Shown in pieces: positions 48,375-57,641 of a stretch of DNA of 64,000 nucleotides. The stretch comes from Pedobacter caeni (lineage in GTDB: Bacteria; Bacteroidota; Bacteroidia; Sphingobacteriales; Sphingobacteriaceae). The stretch is from the NCBI RefSeq assembly GCF_900129215.1, contig NZ_FQUQ01000003.1, positions 576,101-640,100 of the forward strand. The letters are read 5' to 3'. Every line of letters begins with the position of its first letter. Position 1 is the first letter of the stretch. The notes beneath the pieces were generated by a model that did no database searches, was not told the DNA's origin, and was given only the letters and a program-made list of their open reading frames with translations. The position numbers and the translations under genes are program-made.

Positions 48375-49514
48375 TTATTTCATCAATTCTGTTAATTTTC
48401 CATCGATATCAGTTCCATCTCCGGTATAACGGGCCAGGATCTTTCCATCTTTGTCCAGGAGGATTTTAGTTGGGAAAGCACTGATTCCATATAGCTTCAC
48501 AATGTCCTGCTGATCTGCACCTTCATTGTTTAGCAATTGTACCCATGGGAGATCGTCTTCTTCGATCGCTTTTAACCAACTCTTTTTTTGTGCTGCGAGA
48601 GAAGACCCGTTTTCATAAGCAATCCCTAAGATTTCAAAGCCTTTATCCTTATATTGTTGATAAAGTTTCTTTAAATGTGGATGACTGGCCCGGCATGGGC
48701 CACACCAGCTTCCCCAGAAATCCAATAACACGTATTTTCCTTTGTATTTCTGAAGGTCTATACTTTTCCCTTCTTTGTCGGTCTTAATAAAACTGATGGC
48801 TTGCTGACCAGGTTTGGTCGCTTTTAATCCGCTAATCTTGTCTGCGATTACTTTTCCATATGCGGTTTGCCGGATATTTTTGTCCAGCTTCAGGTACATC
48901 GGCTCCAGGATTTCTAAGGGGGTAGAGACGAGGTAGGCCTGCATGATATAGGGAGTAATCCATGCTTTCGGATGTGCAGCAATGAATTGCTTTCTGATCT
49001 GGTCTTTTTGTTCATCTGCAACCTTAATGCTGTCGGAATACTTTTTCATTAACAAAGTATCTTTCGCTTTTTTAGCCTGGCGGTAAAGCTGATCTAAACG
49101 TGCTGAAACTAAATCAGGCTTTTCAGACAACTGTTTGTATTTGTTAAAAGGGGCATTATAAAAATCATCACTCAGCTTCGCCAGGTCAAGATTTTTAGCA
49201 TCTCCGCTGATCTGAATCCGGGTGGGAGAGAGGATCAATTGCTGCATATTCATGTTTTTTGACTTTACTTTGGTAAAAAAGTAGGCCAGTGTGGGTTCGG
49301 CTATAGTTCCTTTTAGGGTAAAAACTCCATCTACCGCGGCAACAGAATCGATGTGCATGCCATTTGCACTGTTTTTGTCTGGATAACCAAGTAGAACCTT
49401 TGCATTGCCCTGGTTTTCTATTTTGCCTGTAATGACGTATTCTTTGTTTTTTTGCGCCCAAAGTGCGGCGGTAAACAACAGGCCCAGCAGGCCTGTGAGG
49501 ATTATTTTCTTCAT
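48375..49514 (-). CDS. Exported TlpA-like thiol-disulfide oxidoreductase
   Basis: A 379-residue paralogue of the next gene. It has a signal peptide (IILTGLLGLLFTAALWAQ), an N-terminal DUF4369-like domain (YVITGKIENQGNAKVLLGYP) and a thioredoxin domain with LLDFWGSWCGPCRASHPH. Its cis-Pro is in YGISAFPTKILLDKDG. It lies 154 bases after susD, so it could have its own promoter or be read through. Confidence 0.88.
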   Translation of the reverse strand: MKKIILTGLLGLLFTAALWAQKNKEYVITGKIENQGNAKVLLGYPDKNSANGMHIDSVAAVDGVFTLKGTIAEPTLAYFFTKVKSKNMNMQQLILSPTRIQISGDAKNLDLAKLSDDFYNAPFNKYKQLSEKPDLVSARLDQLYRQAKKAKDTLLMKKYSDSIKVADEQKDQIRKQFIAAHPKAWITPYIMQAYLVSTPLEILEPMYLKLDKNIRQTAYGKVIADKISGLKATKPGQQAISFIKTDKEGKSIDLQKYKGKYVLLDFWGSWCGPCRASHPHLKKLYQQYKDKGFEILGIAYENGSSLAAQKKSWLKAIEEDDLPWVQLLNNEGADQQDIVKLYGISAFPTKILLDKDGKILARYTGDGTDIDGKLTELMK

Positions 49515-49668
49515 CTGTTAAGATTGGGTTTAGATTTATATACTTAGGACGAATGAACCAGATAAAAGGCCCCCTTAAATACGGAGGAAAAGAAAGAGCC
49601 CTCCCGGATGTGTAAATTGAACAGCACCTTAGAAGGCTTCTTTGCTTAATATATAGGGTTGATATGAT

Positions 49669-51120
49669 TTAAGGATTATCGGGCATTCCAGGGTTGGCAT
49701 TCAGGATCTTTGCAGGAAAGCGAAGCACAAATCGCTCCGGTCTCAATGGAAAAGTACCTACTATTTCTCCTGTTTCTGACAATGCCTGATGCGAATAAGC
49801 TGTTCCTGTAAAAATAGGGTCTACAGACAACCTGCGCATATCAAACCAGCGGTGCCCTTGCAGCGCAAATTCCCTGATCCGTTCTTCGATAATGAACTTA
49901 ATCATGGCGGTCTGATCGGTAATGTTCAGGATTGCGTCCGCCGTCGGCATCCTGTTTTTCAGGAAAGCTTCCAGGATTGTTTTTGCCGCTGTTATATCGG
50001 ATGTGCGGGCTTTCAGCTCTGCTCTGATGAGGTACATGTCGGGCATACTCATTCCCAATTGCACCAATACAGGGCCTATTCTTCTTCTGACACCTGTTGC
50101 CTTAATTTGAGCACCACCGTAGTAATTACTGCTCAGCAGTTTTAAGCGCTGGTCTTTTGCTCCGTACAGACCAACAGCCTGAGGATTCAGCAACAGGTCA
50201 TTTGCAAGGAAGGAATAGTTGTTTGTCAGCTGTTTAGGGAAGAGCACTTCCAGGTTGTCGGTTACTGTGGCGGGGCCCAACAAAAAGCCGTAAGGGCTGG
50301 TTGCAGGATTGTATCCCCATGGTCCATTGACGGCCAGTGTGAGGTTATAGTCGTACAGTTCTACTTTATATGCAGTTGGAAGATGGGAAAACGCATTGTC
50401 CATCTGGACAAGTCCTTCCTGGTATTTCCCTATAAATAAATAGACCTTTGCTAAGAGTGCTTCTGCTCCGGACTTCGACATCCGTGTTCTGTTGCCGGCT
50501 GAAACGGGCAGTGAAGGGATTGCAGTCTGAAGGTCATTAATGATGAAATCGTAGACTTCTTTTACAGATGCCCTTTCGAATTTGTTCAGGGTGACATCAG
50601 AAGCAGTAACGATCGGGAATCCGGGATCTGTAGCTGCTGTTGCTTCCAGGTATGGTTTTCCATAATAACTGATCAGCATAAAGTAAATCCAGGCCCTGTT
50701 GGTTAGCGCTTCTGCTTTTAAAGCCAGTTTTTGTTCCTCTGTTCCTCCCTGAGCATTCATCACCTCATTAATGACAATGTTGTAGGTGTACAGCTGTTTC
50801 ATTAAGACTCTGATTTCAGATCCGTCTTCGTTAGGTTCATAAATCACATCCTCATATTGAAAGGCTCTTTTGGATTTCAGGGTCAGCATGTTCTTAAAAT
50901 AAGGCTCGGTAGAAACGAGTTCATCACCCAGAAATAATTGGACATCAATGTCGTTGGCATTGAAAAAAGGGCTGTTCAACAACAGGTTGTAATCCGTGGT
51001 GTTCTTTGCGGTCAACTTGCCTTTTGGCTCTACTTCAAGAAAGCTTTTCTTGCAGGAATATAACCCTGTAGGTAGTAACAATAGCAGGATGGCATATATT
51101 TTTATCGTTGGTGTTTTCAT
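49669..51120 (-). CDS. SusD/RagB family outer-membrane lipoprotein
   Basis: A 483-residue surface lipoprotein with a signal and lipobox YAILLLLLPTGLYSCKKSFL (Cys at about residue 23). SusD helices are seen in EALTNRAWIYFMLISYYGKP, and the C-terminal RIREFALQGHRWFDMRRL is diagnostic. It captures substrate for the SusC barrel, whose gene ends 20 bases upstream. The ligand is unknown, and no glycoside hydrolase is in the locus, so a polysaccharide is not indicated. Confidence 0.93.
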   Translation of the reverse strand: MKTPTIKIYAILLLLLPTGLYSCKKSFLEVEPKGKLTAKNTTDYNLLLNSPFFNANDIDVQLFLGDELVSTEPYFKNMLTLKSKRAFQYEDVIYEPNEDGSEIRVLMKQLYTYNIVINEVMNAQGGTEEQKLALKAEALTNRAWIYFMLISYYGKPYLEATAATDPGFPIVTASDVTLNKFERASVKEVYDFIINDLQTAIPSLPVSAGNRTRMSKSGAEALLAKVYLFIGKYQEGLVQMDNAFSHLPTAYKVELYDYNLTLAVNGPWGYNPATSPYGFLLGPATVTDNLEVLFPKQLTNNYSFLANDLLLNPQAVGLYGAKDQRLKLLSSNYYGGAQIKATGVRRRIGPVLVQLGMSMPDMYLIRAELKARTSDITAAKTILEAFLKNRMPTADAILNITDQTAMIKFIIEERIREFALQGHRWFDMRRLSVDPIFTGTAYSHQALSETGEIVGTFPLRPERFVLRFPAKILNANPGMPDNP

Positions 51121-51140
51121 TTTATAAATTTTAAGAGATG

Positions 51141-54100
51141 TTAAAAACTGATATGTGCACCTAAAGTAATGCTGTACTGATTGAAAGGTGCCGTTCTTAT
51201 CCCTCCGGCAACGGATCCTCCCAGGGCATTTTGAAATTCCGGATCAATTCCATATTTGTTTGCTTTCCACAACATTACATTTGATAATTGTGCCCTGAAA
51301 CTAATGGCATCTACCTTTAGCTTAGCCATTAAATGCTTGGGTAAGCTGTAAGCCAGGGTTAAATCACGAAGTTTGAGGTAAGACGCATCAAGTACATTCA
51401 CATCAGCCATGGTGTAGTAAGTGACATCTCTTGCGGCTAAACTTGCTGATCCGGCTGTGATATATGTTGGAATATTGGTAAATGCTTCATCTCCTGGTTT
51501 TTTCCATCGGTTAACAAATTCTGAATTGACATTCCCGCCAAATTCTGAGTCTGAAAAAAGTGCTCTTCCGGCATATAAAGAATTGACATCTCTCCGCATC
51601 ACATGACCGAGGTTAAATACAGTGTTTATCGTTAATGAAAAGGCTTGGTAACCGATGGTATTGCTTAGTCCTCCGCTCCACTTAGGCTGAAAGCTCCCCA
51701 TGTATTTCACATCTTCGGGCCTGGCAGCATTCAGTGCTTTGGTAATGGTTCCATCATTCAGTTTAATCTGTGGATTTCCGGCATTGTCCAGCCCTGCATA
51801 TTCATAGGCAAATACCGAAAAGGCGGAATAACCCTCCAGGTAAGGTTTGTTGATTTTATCACTCCCAAGCACAATCGGACTTGAAAGGTTTAAACGTGTA
51901 ATTTTATTTTTGTTAAAACTCAGGGTCAGTAAAGTGTTCCATTTAAAATCACCCTTAACCAGGTTTACCGAAGAAAGGTTCAGGTCAAGCCCGGTGTTAC
52001 TCATGTCGCCGGCATTACCGGTAATGCTTGGGAATCCGGTGAAAGGATTCAGGTCCATAAAGCCGATCAGATTTTCTGTTTTTTTCTTATAAAAATCTAT
52101 GGTTCCCTTTAAACGGTAATTGAGCAAGCTGAAGTCCAGGCCAAGATTCAGGTTTTTTGTGGTTTCCCAGGTTAAGGTTCTGTTGGCAGGGGTAGAGAGG
52201 CTGAGTCCCACACCGCCCGGGTAAAATGGGTTGGTGACCGATGACAGGATATCCTTTGATGCTGCGGTTCCCGGATTAGGAGTATTCCCTGTAATCCCAT
52301 AGCTGCTGCGGATAACAAGTGCATTTAACCAGGTAAGTTCAGTGATGAAGTCCTCTTTTCCCATTTGCCAGGCCAGGCCGGTACTCCATACTGGTTTATT
52401 CTGTGCTGATTTATCCTTCCCAAAGAGATTTGATTCATCTATTCTTGCACCAGCGTTGACGGTATATTTTCCCGCATAGGTGTAACCTCCGTTGGCGTAA
52501 TAAGAGCTGAACCGCGCATCGGATTCGCTTTCACTGTATAAATCGTTGGTTAGGATGCTGTTCCCCAAACCGCTGGGCATGACCGGGTTTGACAGTCCTT
52601 TTAACGCAAGGGTGGCATAGTCGATCAGTGCATAAGACAATAATTGGCCGTTATAACCTCTTACGGTCGTTTTGATCTGATTTGAAAATTGTTTTTGTGC
52701 TTCCTGGCCAAGCAAGAAAGTAATCTGGTGTGTTTTTTCTTTCCAGGAACGGTCATAGACCAGTTGATTCCTAAAAGTCCAATCCTGATTTAGGGCATTG
52801 GTCAGCGAATTTCTGCCTCCCGATTCTGGTAAGTAATAGCTGGGTTTACCATTGGCGGTAGCTGCTGCGACGGTAAAGGAACTGAGCTCTGAACGTACAT
52901 TGTAATTGTCCTGCTCGAGAAAACTGACCGTTTTACTTTGGGCTCTGCTGATGCCAAAGACGCCTTCGTACCTTAATCCATTGAATAACCTGGCGCTGAG
53001 GCCGGTGGTTATTCTCCCTCTGAAAAGGTTGTTTTTCGTGCTGCCGGTATTGATCTCGTCCATTGGGTTATACTTCAGACTGATCAGACTTTTGTTTTCA
53101 TAAGTTGTTCTCAGTTCATCTATGCGATATAACCAAGACATGTCTGCATTACTGCCATCCGCATTCTGAAACATGGCATATGGCAAAAAACGGGCATCCG
53201 GACTAACCATATTTTTAGAGCTGCTCAGGTTATTTCGCAGGTCAGTAATGAGGTACATCTTTATCCGGTCATTGAATTTGAAGTCCTGACGTAAGTTGAG
53301 GCTATAATCGTCATTTTTAGCCCCCTGAGTATTGCTCTGTGTTTTTGTGTAGGCACCAGAACCATAAAAACTGTACCTGCTGCCTCCGCCAGATAGGGAG
53401 AGGCTATGGTTCATTAGTGCAGAATTGCGATACCAGAGTTCTTTGATTTGTGTTAAATTAGATTGAGCTGCAAGTGCGTTGAGCTGTTCATTTGCCTGAT
53501 CCGAATTAATTAATCCTCGGGATTGGTTATAAAGAATCAGTTCATGTGGTGACACCGGCGCTTTTCCATTACCTACCATAGGTTTTGTGACTGTTGTCCA
53601 GGGATTTAGAACAGGATCGAAGATTTCTCTGGCACTTTGGATGAAGTCCTGACTATTCATCATATTCAGATAATCAAGGTCAGGCTTTCCCTGAAAATTG
53701 ATGAAGCCATCATAATTGATTTTTAGTTCTCCATTGCCGGAACCTTTCTTTGTCACAATGACAATCACTCCATTAGCGGCTCTTGAGCCCCAGATAGAAG
53801 CAGAGGTGGCGTCTTTCAATACGGTAATGTCTTCTACATCATTGGGATTTATGGTGTTGATGTCTGTTACCGGAACACCGTTGACTACAAACAGGGGATC
53901 CCGGTTGGTGAAATCACTAATTGTGGTGAGTCCTCTGATCATCACGGAGGAGCTTCTCTTTCCGTTGATAAGATTTCCGGTAGGGCTTGTGGAATTGTTA
54001 ATAACTAATCCTGGAATGAGTCCGTCCAGACGCTGAATTACACTCATTGAGCCAGAACGGTTTTTTAAGATATCCATATCCGGCTTGGCAATGGCTCCGG

Positions 54101-54842
54101 CACTTCTCTCCCTGGCAATAGACTGATATCCGGTGTTTACCATTACCGCTACTTCCTGTAGATTTCCTGCATCCGGAATCATTTTAATGACGCCAATTTC
54201 TTTTGCAACTTTCACTGGTTGAGTCTTGTAGCCTAGGAATGAAATAAGCAGGATGGCTTTCTCATCTACGTTTTTAATGAAAAATTCTCCGTTTTTATCG
54301 CTGATTGCAGCAGCATTTCGTCCTTTTAAAGTGAGGGAATAGTCACCAGTTTTTTTGTCATTGTCGCCCTCACTTATGACGATACTTATGGTGGCACCCA
54401 CGAGTGGCCTCCCCATCTCATCTGTGATTCTACCCTTCACATCGATTGTGGAAAAGTATGTGGATAACCTGTCTATAAGTGATTTTTCTTTTTTATTCAG
54501 AACTACGGTATTTTGCACAATTTTATAGGTGAAAGGCAGGTCTTTAAAACAAGCCGTCAGGGTTTCCTCTAGGGTTGCATTCCTGATATTGATGCTGAGG
54601 TTACGTGCTTTAAGGTCTTCTGCATTGTAAAAAAACAGGTATCCACTCTGCTTTTTAATAGATTGGAGTACCTCTTTCAAGGGGGTGTTTTTCTCCGACA
54701 GGTTTATTCTTTGTCCATAACCTGCAGCACTGGCCTGCATCAGGGTTATAAAGACCATAAAGGTAATCAGTTTCATCATCAGCAATATTTTGGATGATCC
54801 CCAATTTTGGGGCATAGCGGTAGTAATCGCATTAATTTTCAT
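51141..54842 (-). CDS. SusC/RagA TonB-linked outer-membrane receptor with STN domain
   Basis: A 1233-residue TonB-dependent transporter. Order: signal peptide (LLMMKLITFMVFITLMQASA); STN domain at about 50-125 (KEVLQSIKKQSGYLFFYNA), used in signalling to FecR; carboxypeptidase-like beta domain (GRITDEMGRPLVGATISI); plug (DVEDITVLKDATSASIWGS); then a 22-strand barrel ending in SITLGAHISF. The STN domain together with the upstream FecR and sigma genes indicates substrate-induced transcription. The substrate is unknown. Confidence 0.95.
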   Translation of the reverse strand: MKINAITTAMPQNWGSSKILLMMKLITFMVFITLMQASAAGYGQRINLSEKNTPLKEVLQSIKKQSGYLFFYNAEDLKARNLSINIRNATLEETLTACFKDLPFTYKIVQNTVVLNKKEKSLIDRLSTYFSTIDVKGRITDEMGRPLVGATISIVISEGDNDKKTGDYSLTLKGRNAAAISDKNGEFFIKNVDEKAILLISFLGYKTQPVKVAKEIGVIKMIPDAGNLQEVAVMVNTGYQSIARERSAGAIAKPDMDILKNRSGSMSVIQRLDGLIPGLVINNSTSPTGNLINGKRSSSVMIRGLTTISDFTNRDPLFVVNGVPVTDINTINPNDVEDITVLKDATSASIWGSRAANGVIVIVTKKGSGNGELKINYDGFINFQGKPDLDYLNMMNSQDFIQSAREIFDPVLNPWTTVTKPMVGNGKAPVSPHELILYNQSRGLINSDQANEQLNALAAQSNLTQIKELWYRNSALMNHSLSLSGGGSRYSFYGSGAYTKTQSNTQGAKNDDYSLNLRQDFKFNDRIKMYLITDLRNNLSSSKNMVSPDARFLPYAMFQNADGSNADMSWLYRIDELRTTYENKSLISLKYNPMDEINTGSTKNNLFRGRITTGLSARLFNGLRYEGVFGISRAQSKTVSFLEQDNYNVRSELSSFTVAAATANGKPSYYLPESGGRNSLTNALNQDWTFRNQLVYDRSWKEKTHQITFLLGQEAQKQFSNQIKTTVRGYNGQLLSYALIDYATLALKGLSNPVMPSGLGNSILTNDLYSESESDARFSSYYANGGYTYAGKYTVNAGARIDESNLFGKDKSAQNKPVWSTGLAWQMGKEDFITELTWLNALVIRSSYGITGNTPNPGTAASKDILSSVTNPFYPGGVGLSLSTPANRTLTWETTKNLNLGLDFSLLNYRLKGTIDFYKKKTENLIGFMDLNPFTGFPSITGNAGDMSNTGLDLNLSSVNLVKGDFKWNTLLTLSFNKNKITRLNLSSPIVLGSDKINKPYLEGYSAFSVFAYEYAGLDNAGNPQIKLNDGTITKALNAARPEDVKYMGSFQPKWSGGLSNTIGYQAFSLTINTVFNLGHVMRRDVNSLYAGRALFSDSEFGGNVNSEFVNRWKKPGDEAFTNIPTYITAGSASLAARDVTYYTMADVNVLDASYLKLRDLTLAYSLPKHLMAKLKVDAISFRAQLSNVMLWKANKYGIDPEFQNALGGSVAGGIRTAPFNQYSITLGAHISF

Positions 54843-55038
54843 TAGTTTTGCGTTAGTTTGAGTTCATACTGAAATGGTTATAGCAATTGTTTTTGCGTTT
54901 TACTCAGGCTTTGCCGGAAAGTGCTTCGACCCATTTTCCGGCTTCGTGATTTTTAAAACGCGATGGTGCTCATGGCTTTCGTAGTCGTCTTTTCATCTTT
55001 GGTTGGTTTGGTGGTTTAGGTTCTGTTAATTTTTGTGC

Positions 55039-56226
55039 TTATTTGGTCGATGCGATGATTCTGGATAGTGCTTTATTGTTGTCATTACCTTCAATTCTGA
55101 ACCTGACTTTAAAGCTGCTTAAGATTTCAAGAAATTCAGAAGCCTTTATGTTCCTGGAGATTTCTCCGGTAAATTTCTGCTGAGGCATTTCTCCTTCAAA
55201 AAATACCGGAACATCATACCATCTTGAAAATTCGAGCATAATTGTTCTCAGGTCGGCATCGTTGAAGCTGAAGAGGTTCCTTTTCCAGGCCATGACACTT
55301 TCTGTATTGACTTCAGAAATGGTGATTTTCTGTGCCTTAAGCTGGGCCTGTTGCCCTGGATCCAGTATTTTTTGAACAGTAGGATGGGCTAAGCCAGTTA
55401 TGCTGACACGGCCTTCAATCAGGGTTGTGCTTGTTTTATGGTATTCAGGATAGGTGTTAATGTTAAAATGAGTACCCAGAACTTTGACTTCCTGTTGGTC
55501 TGAACTCACCATAAATGGCTGGTTTTTACGCTTGCTGACTTCAAAGTAAGCTTCACCGGTTAAGGTTACCCTTCTTTCCTTTGTGGCGAACTGAACAGGA
55601 TACTTTAGAGAGGAAGCTGCATTTAACCAGACTTTGGTTCCATCGGGTAAAATGAGTTGATATAGCCCTCCTTTAGGGGTTGATATCGTATTATACAAGA
55701 GTTGACTCCGCTTATTGGAAAGAGAATTATGTTTTGTCTTATAGCTGATTTGTCCATCTTCAGATTTTTCCAATATTACCCCCTCCTCTGAGGTAAACAG
55801 GCCTTTTTTTAGATCTTCCAGATCGATTTTAGATCCATTGGCTAAAGTAAGTACTGCCTGATGCTTTCCAGGCTGCAGGTCGATGCCATTAACACGGGTG
55901 ACCTGGTGTTGTATCGCTTCTGGTTTGGTATAGAAAAAGACGCACACTGCTATCATCGCTACTATTGCGGCAATCGCGTACCAAAGTTTGCTTCCTGGTT
56001 TCCTGTCCAGTTTGTCCAGTCTGTATTCCAGCCCGTTGATAAATTCAGGAGATGGGTGTTCCCGGAACTGATCTGGTTTCTCGTATTGGAGATAAAGTGT
56101 CATTGCATCTTCTATTTCGTCGATAGCAGCGGTTTTTGCCCATCTGATAAAGGCTTCATGTTCAATTTCGCTATGCTCATTATTGGCATACTTTTGTAGA
56201 AAGATGGGTAATTGGATTTTGTCCAT
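55039..56226 (-). CDS. FecR family anti-sigma factor
   Basis: A 395-residue inner-membrane regulator. The N-terminal cytosolic part binds the sigma factor. A single helix at about residues 81-101 (LWYAIAAIVAMIAVCVFFY) is followed by the FecR domain (TPKGGLYQLILPDGTKVWLN) and a C-terminal domain of the DUF4974 type (DADLRTIMLEFSRWYDVPVF). It holds the ECF sigma factor until the SusC STN domain signals. The gene starts 51 bases after the sigma gene. Confidence 0.94.
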   Translation of the reverse strand: MDKIQLPIFLQKYANNEHSEIEHEAFIRWAKTAAIDEIEDAMTLYLQYEKPDQFREHPSPEFINGLEYRLDKLDRKPGSKLWYAIAAIVAMIAVCVFFYTKPEAIQHQVTRVNGIDLQPGKHQAVLTLANGSKIDLEDLKKGLFTSEEGVILEKSEDGQISYKTKHNSLSNKRSQLLYNTISTPKGGLYQLILPDGTKVWLNAASSLKYPVQFATKERRVTLTGEAYFEVSKRKNQPFMVSSDQQEVKVLGTHFNINTYPEYHKTSTTLIEGRVSITGLAHPTVQKILDPGQQAQLKAQKITISEVNTESVMAWKRNLFSFNDADLRTIMLEFSRWYDVPVFFEGEMPQQKFTGEISRNIKASEFLEILSSFKVRFRIEGNDNNKALSRIIASTK

Positions 56227-56277
56227 ATCAAGTATGACGAATAGGAATTATAAAAAGCCCCCTGCAGATGAAATAAT

Positions 56278-56871
56278 TTAAGATAGGGCTTCGAGTAGCA
56301 TAATCAGTATTCCGGCAGAGATTCCGCCATGCTTGTGCATGTATTCCCTGACAAAAGTGATGGCAGCATAAAGTTGTTTTTTGACTACCGATTTGGAAAT
56401 CCCCAGCTCCTGAGCAATCTCATCAAGTGAAAGTTCCTGCTGTGTACGCATTAAGAATATTTTTCTTCTTTTTTCTGTCAGGTGTTGAATGGCCTCCATG
56501 GAGAGGGCAATATAATCTTTGTGGTTGATCTGGTTTGATGTGCTGTCTTCGAGGGGTTCTGTTTCCGGACTGACTATCCTGATCACCTTATTTTGAGTTT
56601 GTAGTCTTCTCAGGTGATCCAGTAATAAGTTTTTGGTAACCCGGTACAGGTAAGGTTTAAGATTTTTGACTTCGGGAAGTGCCGTTCTGTTTTCCCAGAT
56701 TTTAACAAAGGCGTCCTGAACAACTTCTTCGGTTTCCTCTTTGGATTTAAGGAATAAAAAAACGTGGCGGTAAAGCGGCTTAAAATAGAAGGTGTATAAG
56801 CGGGCATAAGCCGCTCTATCTCCACGTGCACAGCGTTGTTTGATATCTTCTTCATCTAGCCCTTCTAGCAT
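56278..56871 (-). CDS. ECF RNA polymerase sigma factor (FecI/sigma-70 family)
   Basis: A 197-residue sigma factor. Region 2 is YTFYFKPLYRHVFLFLKS with the ETEEVVQDAFVKIWENR segment, and region 4 is LTEKRRKIFLMRTQQ with the helix-turn-helix LSLDEIAQELGISKSVVKKQ. It is followed by a FecR anti-sigma and a SusC receptor, so it should drive this SusC/D locus. A short hydrophobic tail (ISAGILIMLLEALS) is unusual but seen in Bacteroidota ECF factors. Confidence 0.94.
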   Translation of the reverse strand: MLEGLDEEDIKQRCARGDRAAYARLYTFYFKPLYRHVFLFLKSKEETEEVVQDAFVKIWENRTALPEVKNLKPYLYRVTKNLLLDHLRRLQTQNKVIRIVSPETEPLEDSTSNQINHKDYIALSMEAIQHLTEKRRKIFLMRTQQELSLDEIAQELGISKSVVKKQLYAAITFVREYMHKHGGISAGILIMLLEALS

Positions 56872-56948
56872 TTTCTTCTATAAAATTGTCCCCTAAAGGG
56901 TCAATAATAGAAAAAATTACAGGACTATCCAATAAATAATTTTTTGGT

Positions 56949-57338
56949 TTATGCGATCTTGCTCACAGATTGAAGCTGCGTCATGACGTCATGAATGGCT
57001 TCTTCAAAAATCTTATAGGTGAAAGGCTTGTTTAATAATTGAAGGTAGTTGATCCCCAATGTATTTACATATTTTTCGTTATGGGCGGTAGTAATGATGA
57101 TCTTGCCATATTGATTGATCTCATTATCAATTTTGGTATAAATTGGTAATGGACTATTGATCAGATCAAGGAAAACAATATCAACTTTTTCGTGGGGTTC
57201 AGCCAAGACCTCGGTTACAGAAGGTGCAGACCATTTGATCTCTATTAGCCCCAATCTTAGAATATACTTTTCTAATAGCGAGTAGGCCAGAGCTTCATCT
57301 TCTATAATTCCGCAGGTATAATATTTTGTCCCCTCCAT
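56949..57338 (-). CDS. Stand-alone receiver-domain protein
   Basis: A 129-residue response-regulator receiver domain without an output domain. Acidic pocket residues are in IIEDEALAYSLLEKYI, the phosphoacceptor Asp58 is in DIVFLDLINSP, Thr83/84 are in IITTAHNEKY, and Lys104 is in LLNKPF. It resembles the receiver half of the LytTR regulator encoded 300 bases upstream. It lies 51 bases after the lanthipeptide precursor gene on the same strand and is probably cotranscribed. It may act as a phosphate sink or binding partner for the kinase; this is inferred. Confidence 0.8.
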   Translation of the reverse strand: MEGTKYYTCGIIEDEALAYSLLEKYILRLGLIEIKWSAPSVTEVLAEPHEKVDIVFLDLINSPLPIYTKIDNEINQYGKIIITTAHNEKYVNTLGINYLQLLNKPFTYKIFEEAIHDVMTQLQSVSKIA

Positions 57339-57389
57339 TAATTACTTAATCTTTTGTCTATGTCAGTTCTTGTAGTCTGTTGTATGACT

Positions 57390-57542
57390 TTAGATGGTTA
57401 CCTGGCTAGTCTGTGTTTCCCAGCAAAGTCTGGTAGTTGTAAGATGTGAACCCTCTTCAGTTTTGATGGTACGTGAAGTCAGGTTGGAAACAGTTTCTTT
57501 TTTTAAGCTTAAAATTTTAGTGGTTTTGTTTAATTTTTTCAT
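57390..57542 (-). CDS. Class I lanthipeptide precursor peptide (50 residues)
   Basis: A short gene with ATG at 57542 and TAA at 57390. The leader begins MKKLNKTTKILSLKKETVSN and then LTSR, with the L-x-L-K-K-E-T-V-x-N-L pattern of Bacteroidota class I lanthipeptide leaders. The probable core is rich in Thr and Ser and has one Cys: HLTTTRLCWETQTSQVTI. One Cys allows a single lanthionine or methyllanthionine ring, with other Thr/Ser left as dehydro residues. The lantibiotic dehydratase gene at 60043 and a LytTR/LytS pair flank it. Calling it a precursor is inference from the leader and neighbours; the cleavage site is not clear (no GG). Confidence 0.7.
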   Translation of the reverse strand: MKKLNKTTKILSLKKETVSNLTSRTIKTEEGSHLTTTRLCWETQTSQVTI

Positions 57543-57600
57543 GATCTTTTGTTCTAAGGTGTAACCAAATAAACGAAAGGATATATTAAACGGAGATTTA

Positions 57601-57632
57601 TTTCGACGAATTGATTTCTGCTTTCGACTAAT
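57601..57632. promoter_or_regulatory. Putative LytTR operator upstream of the lanthipeptide precursor
   Basis: TTTCGACGAAT (57601-57611) and TTTCGACTAAT (57622-57632) form a direct repeat with a 21-base period and 10 matches of 11. A third TCGACGAAT overlaps at 57632-57640. The site ends 58 bases upstream of the precursor ATG. The same arrangement is found at 59660-59691. Spacing of two helical turns fits LytTR dimers on DNA. The binding protein is inferred. Confidence 0.6.
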
Positions 57633-57641
57633 CGACGAATG

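Noticed and set aside
47206..54842. SusC/SusD locus considered as a polysaccharide utilisation locus
   Set aside because: No glycoside hydrolase, polysaccharide lyase or sulfatase gene lies in the locus. The partners are two TlpA-like thioredoxins, so the ligand should not be assumed to be a glycan.
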